Positions 57,111 to 64,000 of a DNA stretch of 64,000 nucleotides are shown in pieces. The notes below the pieces were generated by a model, which ran no database searches, was not told where the DNA came from, and worked only from the letters and a program-made list of their open reading frames with translations. Source of the stretch: Chlorokybus atmophyticus (Eukaryota; Streptophyta; Chlorokybophyceae; Chlorokybales; Chlorokybaceae); NCBI GenBank assembly GCA_009103225.1, contig RHPI01002262.1:785213-849212 (forward strand), given 5' to 3'. Numbering within the stretch: the first letter of the stretch is position 1; each line of letters begins with the position of its first letter. Made by a program: the position numbers and the translations under genes.

Positions 57111-57479
57111 CCAAAGTAGATTGTCAAACATATCATTCATTTGTACATGCATATATACATATATGTATATATGCATACACTTACGCACACATATTGAAGT
57201 GTACATCTACGCACACACCTTCCATTTTCACTGGCACGCGCGCGTGTGCGAGCAATGTGTGTGTACACCAACACATGCATGCTTCACGTACACACAAACA
57301 CACCTTTGAGCCGCCGCAGTGTAATGGTAGACATTCAGTCTCAAGGTAAGTGCCTGCAACTATTTGGGACTCCCTGATTGAGGCCAATGCAGCCTGCACA
57401 AAATGCGCCTATACTGTAGCATCGTATCGCATCACGCTGCCATATGAATGTCGCTCAAATGAACAACATCGCCATTCAA

Positions 57480-58292
57480 AAGGTACCAGCGCATGTCTCG
57501 GCCAACTTGATCGACTTAGGAAAAACCCCTGGCCTGCATCAGATCCTTTGATGCCTTCGTTGTCGCTGCTGTCGTTGTGTTCTTTTAATACATATTTCTC
57601 AAAGGGCTCCACGTTGTCGAACCCGCCGCGCATTACCAGCAACTTCACGTTGCGGTCCCGTTTGATCACGTTAATGGTCTTGCGCAGTGCACCTGCAGTG
57701 CAGCGATAGAAGCACGTGAGACATGCACGGGTCACATGCACACGCATGCACACGTATTAGTGCGCGCAACCGCATGTGCACATGTGCGCGTATATGGGCG
57801 TGCGCGCACGTGCGTGTGTGCGGTGTTACGACTTGTGGAGGGATTCCTTGCGTGTCCACACAGTGCCAGTGTACTACTACTCCCTACTCTGTTGCAGTGG
57901 TGGGAAGAGGAAGTCCGGCGGTGTTGCTGTGGCGGTGTAGTCGCACGATCAGCATCGTGACGCCTCGAGCAGCGCAGGGGGATCGGGCAATTGCTGGTGG
58001 TGAGTGCCGCGGGAACGCGACGTGAACTTGGGGCTGGAGTAAGACGGCAGCGAAGGGTACACCCCTAACAAGCTACGTGGGCTTTACACCACTGCACGCA
58101 CGCGCACCATCACCATCACCATCATCGCTGTTTGATAACAAGTTATCCTATGCAGCCATCACTTTTCAACGCATCCATAACCAGGAAAAGTAACAACAGA
58201 TCACTTACGTGAAGAGGAACTGAAGGTGTATGCGCTCATTTGATGGCATGCCCTCCACATCTTTGCTCAGCAGCGGGCTGCGTAGCATGCCG
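57480..58292 (-). CDS. Minus-strand coding exons of an unrecognised gene (part 1)
   Basis: One exon ending in a perfect GTAAGT donor (about 58292-58208) reads VIGMLRSPLLSKDVEGMPSN and then ERIHLQFLFT. A second (57696-57480), after a CTGCAG acceptor, reads GALRKTINVIKRDRNVKLLV, MRGGFDNVEPFEKYVLKE, then an acidic NDSSDNEGIKGSDAG. The phases of these two do not join directly, so an exon is missing between them. They look like parts of a helical repeat protein. They may belong with the exons at 59.9-62.3 kb, but the satellite-like DNA between makes that unsure. Confidence 0.45.
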
Positions 58293-58379
58293 ATTACTTT
58301 GACAACGACACATACATGATGGCCGAGCTACCCTTCTGCGTAAACCCCATCGTCGCAAATTTTACACGGTGACTGACAA

Positions 58380-58900
58380 GGGACTAAGGGACTGACGGGT
58401 GCCTGACCCTGCCTGACCCTACCTAACGTAACGGATTGGTCCATAAAGGGACTTTTTAGGACGGCCGAAACTATCAAGCAACATTAACCGACGGCAAGCG
58501 GTCGATCAATAAGTACAATTGACGGCGGCCTGCCTGATGGCAACATCGCACTTTAAGGTGACGGCCGATTGTCGGTCGTCCCTTTTGCGCGATGGCGACC
58601 TTTCTGTATAGCAGATAAGTCACGTTTTGGTCACATACAGTGACGGCCGACCGTCGGTCGTACCCTGACTGTCGAAAAGTATGCGCAACGGCCTGCCTAC
58701 TTTGGCAAGCCAGTCACCGTTAGTCCCTATCAGGTGACCTTACCGCGTTTATTATTATTAATATTGTTATATATATTAAGTGACGGCCGATCGCCGGTCG
58801 TGCACTTAACGCGGCGGCGACCTACTTATTGTGTGTCAAGTGTGATAAGCAAGTGACCGTCGGTCCCTAAAGGTCGGCAAGTCGGGACGGTAGTACCGGC
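58380..58900. repeat. Satellite-like repeats of GTGACGGCCGA...CGGTCGT
   Basis: Three copies of an imperfect palindrome GTGACGGCCGAnnGnCGGTCGT start at 58558, 58640 and 58780, each followed by related GGCGACCT/GCCTGCCT words. Spacing is irregular (82 and 140 bases). No coding potential. Confidence 0.75.
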
Positions 58901-58957
58901 CGGCAAGTAAAGACGCTGATACAATGCAGCCGCCGTACTATGTCAATTGTATGAACA

Positions 58958-59025
58958 GTGCCATTGTCGCGATGACACTATCGTACCATACTAATGGTAC
59001 GATAGTGCCATGGCGACAATGGTAC
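58958..59025. repeat. Long hairpin, 32-base arms, 4-base loop
   Basis: Arm 58958-58989 is complementary to 58994-59025 with about three mismatches. It is rich in GGTAC and GCGACAATGG words. Reminiscent of a miniature inverted-repeat element end or a foldback sequence. Confidence 0.8.
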
Positions 59026-59099
59026 TTTCGTACCATGATAATAATACATTAATGCCGTTGCGAGTCACGATCGACAACGCGTTTGAATAACAAACGCTC

Positions 59100-59125
59100 A
59101 ACGGCTTCAAGTTGAACAGAGCGTT

Positions 59126-59161
<36 letters not shown>

Positions 59162-59460
59162 TAACAGTAGGTGAGCTTGGTTGCTGTCTGACGTTGTACT
59201 ACGCGAAACACCGCATGCCATCTAACCACCCTCCTTGCCTTAGGGCGGCCAGGCCAGGCCAGGCTAGGCCAGGCGGCGGCAGCGGCAGCGGCGGCGGAGA
59301 AGGAACGGCAGCGGCGGAGCGGGAACGGGCGGTGCAGGAGCCGCAGCTCAGTACAAGGGCAGTACTAGCAGTAGTACCTAAGGTAGTAGTAGCAGTAGTG
59401 GTAGTGGTAGCAGAAGTGGTAGTCTAGTCGTACTAGCAGCAGTAGTAGTAGCTCAGTATA
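59100..59460. repeat. Low-complexity cluster: (GGC)n, (GCCAG)n, (AGT)n
   Basis: (GGC)n at about 59129-59154, GCCAG pentamers at 59250-59271, and AGT/GGT trinucleotides to 59450. Ala-, Gly- and Val-rich frames here are not genes. Confidence 0.85.
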
Positions 59461-59559
59461 TTACATTGTAATTTACTTTGTTTTTGAATATTTGTCATGC
59501 ATTCTTGCACAGCTGATGACGACAATCATGTGTGACACCTAATCATGACTAATCATGAC

Positions 59560-59770
59560 TGAGCGGTACTAACAGGTACCTTTAAAAGTACACATTATTA
59601 ACGATAGGTACCTTAAAGTACCTAACAATTTCGCTTAGTTAGCGTACAGTCGCCGGTACCTAACCGATAGGTACCGGTCAGTTACCTGTTAGTTAGGTCA
59701 AGTCCCCTTTGCTTAACTGTTGAGTACCTGACAGGTACCTATCAATTAGGGTCAGTCCCTTAATGCAGAC
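59560..59770. repeat. Cluster of GGTACC-containing palindromic words
   Basis: GGTACC or AGGTACCT recurs many times within about 200 bases, with repeated GTTAG and GTCAGT words. No gene. Confidence 0.75.
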
Positions 59771-59879
59771 GGCCGCCAACTAATGGTGATGGCCGTTATG
59801 CTCAGGTCCCTGTATCAAGATCGCGGGTAGACAAAAGGTCGACAGTCTAAATAAGTATCCTCAAGTGCACGGCCGTTGC

Positions 59880-62331
59880 CAATATTCAGTCGGCCGGCAG
59901 GGGAAACATTTTGCGACGATCGTGCTCGCAGTAGGCAGCCGTAAAAAATACAAGCCAGTTCTTAAGCAGCACCTTGCCTTCTTCAATGCCTTGAGACATC
60001 AATGCCAACTTTTGCGATGATTGTCACCACATAGCCGATACACATACACGCGTACAATATAACCTACACATACACACCTCTTCTAGTGTGGCAACGATGA
60101 CTTTGTGCGTGAGCGAAATCAGCACCGTGCTCTGCTCACGACGACATCGGCAGTGGTCGCACCATAGAAGTGTTGAGTTTGTGCGCCATTTTGGCCTAAA
60201 CATGCAGCAACCCCAAACCAGCTGCATCCACCTGCAAGACCCAAACATACTTTGTGCTCAGGTTGACATATGTGCAAGCTGCGCGTGACTGCAATCAGCT
60301 TTCATTGTTGGCATCACGGAAGCTGTATTGCTTACCTCCCATGATGCTATGCACTGCCGTTAGAGTATCGTCCTCGACTGCTTTCATAGGGATCAGAACA
60401 GTGTGCCATTTGCATTGTCAGTAGGCAATCCAAGTAACGGCACAGTTCTGAAGGCACAGGCACAGCTCCAAGGAATGGTTGTGAATGAGAGACAACCAAC
60501 ACTGCCGCAAGGATTAAATGTTCTGATGCCGTTAGCATTATGTGATGACACGCGTGCACGCACGCGTGTGCTTGTGCTTTACTGTTGTGAACGCCATTGC
60601 ATGCGCGCTTGTGTTCTCTTCAGTGTGCTTTTGCGTGCGAGAAGATGAGCTGCCAACACTCACAATAATAGTACAGCATTTGGGTTTGAAGAGCCACAGA
60701 CTGACTTACTAAGCAAGGGGTACTTGCAAGTCAGGTGTATGCTCTCCAACGATATAGCAGATAGGTCCACGCGCATTTCGGCGACCACCGCGTGCCCCGC
60801 CACAGCCTCGTAAGATGCCGACTGCCTCACGAGCCATCTGGCGCACGCGGCGGCGGCATCCAGGTGCTTATGCAACGACCCAACACCGTGCTTGGGCGGA
60901 ATTGAGAACGACAACAAGCCAACACCCTGTGTGAGTACAAGTGACAAGACTTTGTTCCATAACTCAACATGGGCATGCGCGTGCACACGCACGCACACAC
61001 ACACGCGCAAGCATTGGTGAGCGCGTGCGCGCTCCAGAGTAAAGTGAGACTGTTGTGTACCCAACATGTCAAAATCATAAAGTTGACACACACACTTGGC
61101 ATACCTAACAGAAATGCGAGGAGTCGTGCGCCAACATATGTCCCGTGGGGGTAGTCCGTGAACTACTTGTGTAGTCCATCGAGAGCGGGTCGAAAGGCTC
61201 TGCAGCCATCCTCATCAGAGGCAGCAACAGCTCCGTTGGCCAAAACTTGGCCGCGATCCGCTCGCCGAACCCGTTATCCGCGGTGGCGGGCCGAAGAGAA
61301 TCCAATGCTGCCATAAGCGCCTCTTTATACTTGTCAACCTGTAATGAGGCAAGTACGACATGACCAAGCTGCGCACTCTTGCGTGTACACAAGTGCATAA
61401 GTACACCATAATACAAGAGCGCGCACTTGCATACAAATATGCACTTACACACGCACACGCACACACAGTGCGCGCACGCACGCAAATGCACGCAGACACG
61501 CACGTGCGTGCGCATACATGTGTGCGCATGGACACGTTGGCGCGTGCACATATGCAATCGCACGTATCACACACTGAAGCAAGCAAATTGTTGTTAGGCA
61601 CGACATCATCGCTGAGTTTGCCGCCGCCGCGTTTCCCGCCAATGGCAACATACTTCACATCTCCCTCCCTTATGCATGCTGTACAGGCCCACGCGCCTCG
61701 CCACGGTCACGAGGCCAAACAGCGCACCGGGCCAGAGGACTGCAAAAGATTAACAAACCCCCGTGACACTGAGCATACAGACAAAAGACAGACCATGTCA
61801 CTAGACGAACAACGAGTGTTTAAGACCGCCAAGAATAGGTACTGTATGTATGAGTGGTGGTACTCACAACATGAGGTACATACATAGGTGTTTACATGAA
61901 TACAATTGTGCGCGCACGCACTCACACATACACAACTTTCTGTACAAGTATAAAGAAGGAGCCAGAAGTACACCAATTATCACTGTACGAATATGTGGAA
62001 GCATGCACGTGAACACCTCAACACCACACCAACCTTGCATGCACGCCTTGCTTCAATGCTAGCATTCGTGGCAGCAAGTGATAGTTGTTGTTACCTTCCA
62101 GTGCAGCCATTTATGCGCTTTCCATGAGCTATAAAAAGTCTTAGTACCTGTACATTGCGTGTGCGTGAAGCTGCTGACATAGCCAACATACAACGATTCC
62201 CGCCAACAACAACAGCAATAAAGAAATGCTAGCTTACAGCTCAAGTCTACGACGGCAGCGTACACAAGCCTTATCAAGATGGCGATTGCGTCAACAGCAT
62301 TCTCACTGTCTTTCTCAGCACCAATGTAAGG
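59880..62331 (-). CDS. Multi-exon minus-strand gene, unrecognised (helical repeat type?)
   Basis: Supported coding pieces in 5' to 3' order: YIGAEKDSENAVDAIAILIR and then LVYAAVVDLS before a GTAAGC donor (about 62331-62237); LWPGALFGLVTVARRVGLYS (about 61735-61670); VDKYKEALMAALDSLRPATA with AAKFWPTELLLPLMRMAAEP (61339-61165); GVGLLSFSIPPKHGVGSLHK with ACARWLVRQSASYEAVAGHA and ESIHLTCKYPLL before a GTAAGT donor (60930-60712); IPMKAVEDDTLTAVHSIMG (about 60390-60340); and a last open piece LALMSQGIEEGKVLLKNWLV with a stop near 59898. The first exon faintly recalls the N-terminal helices of TRRAP/Tra1 (E-N-x-V-x-A-x-x-I-L-I), but that is weak. The composition suggests an alpha-helical HEAT/ARM scaffold. 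Splice phases were not fully resolved. Confidence 0.45.
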
Positions 62332-62540
62332 CTGGTTAGCGGTTTATTATTATCAATATCAATGTCGGCATGCAGATCACTCAGTGCATAGGCTATGCAA
62401 CAAGTTGTGCAGCACTCCGAAGTCAATTTCTGACACACGTACACCACCGTTTACAATTGTATGCGACATTGGCAAGTCTTCCACGCAACATCATGTAGTC
62501 TGCACATGACGTACATGAAGCAGCTGACAAACCGCTGCTA

Positions 62541-62630
62541 TACCAATTGGGGCCCGACCACTAGGCTATGGTAGTAAAAGACACTACCATGAGTGAGGTC
62601 TGTCACAATGTATCCCAATTCGTAACATTC
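62541..62630 (-). repeat. SINE-like repeat, copy 2 (partial)
   Basis: About 88 bases closely matching 62962-63050, including GGGGCCCGACCACTAGGCTATGG and GACACTACCATG...GAGGTCTGTCACAA. It lacks the B-box half found downstream. Confidence 0.75.
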
Positions 62631-62639
62631 CTCCCAATT

Positions 62640-63050
62640 TAACCCATGTATTTCTCATTATCCAATGAGGCACTAGCCCACGTCGCCGTGTTCGCGGCCG
62701 TACCATCATGGTGATTGGTCTGCCCGCGGCCTGTTGGATCCAGCCCACCAACGGTCCTAACCGACCGAGCGGCCATCCTCACCGCGCGACCTGCCATCGC
62801 AGCACGACCGCTCATGCAGCCTTAGGTTGAACTGGCTCGGCGCGCAGGTTGTGATCCCGCGCCCAGCCTAGGGCAAGCCGCCCCAAATGTTTTGTTTTTG
62901 CCTTGGATCTGCCTAGTTTTCTATGGGAATTGAACCTGAGACGTTAAGCTCCGTTACCATTGTAACAATTGGGGCCTGACTACTAGGCTATGATAGTAAA
63001 AGACACTACCATGGTGAGGTCTGTCACAATTTATCCCAATCCGTAACAGC
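62640..63050 (-). mobile_element. tRNA-derived SINE-like element
   Basis: On the minus strand an A-box-like TAGCCTAGTAG (about 62992-62982) is followed 55 bases later by a B-box-like GGTTCAATTCC (about 62937-62927), the internal promoter of RNA polymerase III. The body continues GC-rich to about 62640. The head (62962-63050) is repeated at 62541-62628. The A-to-B spacing would suit a tRNA with a long variable arm (Leu or Ser type). No poly(A) tail or clear target-site duplication was found, so the ends are approximate. Confidence 0.55.
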
Positions 63051-64000
63051 TGCAGCAACTGTGTCGTTCAGATCAATGCTTTAGTGCTTTTTCAACCAAT
63101 CTACGTGTCACCTACAAAGGATGGAACTTTGCATGCTACAAGATTGGAACGTGTATGCGTATGTGCCGCTGCATAGCATGCACACACTGTAGCAGAATAT
63201 ACACTGACATTCGAGTGTATGGTAATTGGCGCCATATACAGCCACATGTACGTACATACAATCAAGTACAACCAAATTGTTTGCATATTCTGCATTTAAC
63301 ACAACATCACACTTCGCTAGCACTGGCAGAATACCAAATGTATTGATCCCTGACGCGATCAACTCATAAACTTACTTCTAAGTAGCAAAGGCCGATGCAA
63401 GTACAGCAGTCCTCGCAGCGTGCTATGCCTTTGGCTCTGGCATCGGATGAGAATGTTGACGGTGTTGTCGTTGGTGTTGGTGATGTTGATGATGATGTTG
63501 ACGTCTGCGGTATGCTTGCAAGCTGCTTTTATGATGCTGCATTACGCCGCCCCCCATGGAAGGCAAGCCTCATCCTTCAGCGAGCCGAATGGATTGTTGT
63601 TGACTTTCGACTGAAACCTTTGATCAGCCAAGCAGCTGGCCATCCCTTTTACAATTAGCTATCTCAACGTATACGTTGAGATAGCTACTTGATTGAACTG
63701 ACTGGTTGTTATGTTGATTGCATGCAGTTCCGCCTGGCTAAGCTACACATCCTCCAACATTGTTGCCACAAGTGTTGGGGTTTGATGTGCGTAATGTCTG
63801 CTTGTTTTTTGCTCTCCTCCTTACCGTGCTTGGGGGAAACTGTCCGTGATGAACCGGATGGACCTGGCTTAGGCACAGGCACATTCAAGTTGCTGTGTTT
63901 GTTGGGTGCCACTGCATCTCACGGTATGCGGCGGCCCGCTCCACCAAACACAAGCAACGATGGCCGCCGCATACCGTAACTTAGCGTAACCTGGATACAC
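63051..64000. other. End of window, no gene assigned
   Basis: Apart from the perfect palindrome, an inverted repeat ACGGTATGCGGCGG ... CCGCCGCATACCGT spans about 63919-63979. An 87-codon + frame at 63395-63658 (Asp/Val-rich) lacks splice or family support. Confidence 0.4.
63656..63687. repeat. 32-bp perfect palindrome
   Basis: TAGCTATCTCAACGTA followed at once by its exact reverse complement, with no loop. It could extrude as a cruciform or mark a foldback end. Confidence 0.95.

Noticed and set aside
57308-57385. Possible tRNA (GTGTAATGGTAGACATTCAG resembles an A box)
   Set aside because: No matching B box GGTTCRANNCC and no acceptor stem closing the sequence.
63395-63658. 87-codon plus-strand ORF near the window end
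   Set aside because: Asp/Val repeats from GTTGATGATG DNA, no family match, no supporting exon nearby.

Overview
This window is nuclear DNA of a green alga, most likely a chlorophyte. Almost every gene is split by many short introns with GT-AG ends. Several products are chloroplast or mitochondrial proteins of the plant lineage: SufC, plastid pyrophosphatase, an isoamylase-2-like protein and the plant-type 6 kDa ATP synthase subunit. A DIRS-type retroelement resembles the Kangaroo elements of volvocine algae. Introns are packed with alternating purine-pyrimidine (CA/TG/ACGC) tracts. The species cannot be named from sequence alone. Exon ends below were placed by hand from reading frame, splice sites and phase.

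Layout. 1-3.9 kb: a DIRS-like element cut by the window edge, with a reverse transcriptase/RNase H ORF on +, a tyrosine recombinase ORF on - overlapping it tail to tail, and a complex repeat end. 4.3-6.6 kb: a secreted RNase T2 with ten exons. 8-12.5 kb: a long coiled-coil protein. 13.4-20.2 kb: two paralogous B3-plus-Tudor-like nuclear proteins in head-to-head orientation. 21.3-23.3 kb: a Lys/Glu-rich protein, divergent from a YdcF/DUF218-type protein (23.4-25.9 kb). 26.5-28.8 kb: plastid SufC, divergent from a small XS-type zinc finger protein (to 30.2 kb). 30.7-39.2 kb: a very large minus-strand gene that appears to fuse a membrane cellulose-synthase-like GT2 enzyme to a C-terminal GH8 (BcsZ-like) domain. 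40.5-41.2 kb: 6 kDa ATP synthase subunit. 42.3-43.75 kb: plastid inorganic pyrophosphatase, divergent from CPN10 (43.95-45.26 kb). 46.0-48.3 kb: eIF2-alpha. 49.1-53.8 kb: a catalytically impaired isoamylase (ISA2-like). 54.4-54.8 kb: a small two-helix membrane protein. 55-57 kb: a (GA)n microsatellite and an AT-rich gene-poor island. 57.5-62.3 kb: an unrecognised minus-strand gene or genes with palindromic satellite-like DNA inside. 62.5-63.1 kb: a tRNA-derived SINE-like repeat.

The genes do not form one pathway. Two themes recur. Several pairs are divergent with short shared promoters (21.3/23.4 kb, SufC/zinc finger, pyrophosphatase/CPN10). Carbohydrate metabolism appears twice, through the GT2-GH8 fusion and the starch debranching partner, and both carry a glycosidase domain whose catalytic residues look damaged. 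The GT2-GH8 fusion is the most interesting item: it parallels, with a different hydrolase family, the cellulose synthase-hydrolase fusion of tunicates and the bcsA-bcsZ gene pair of bacteria.
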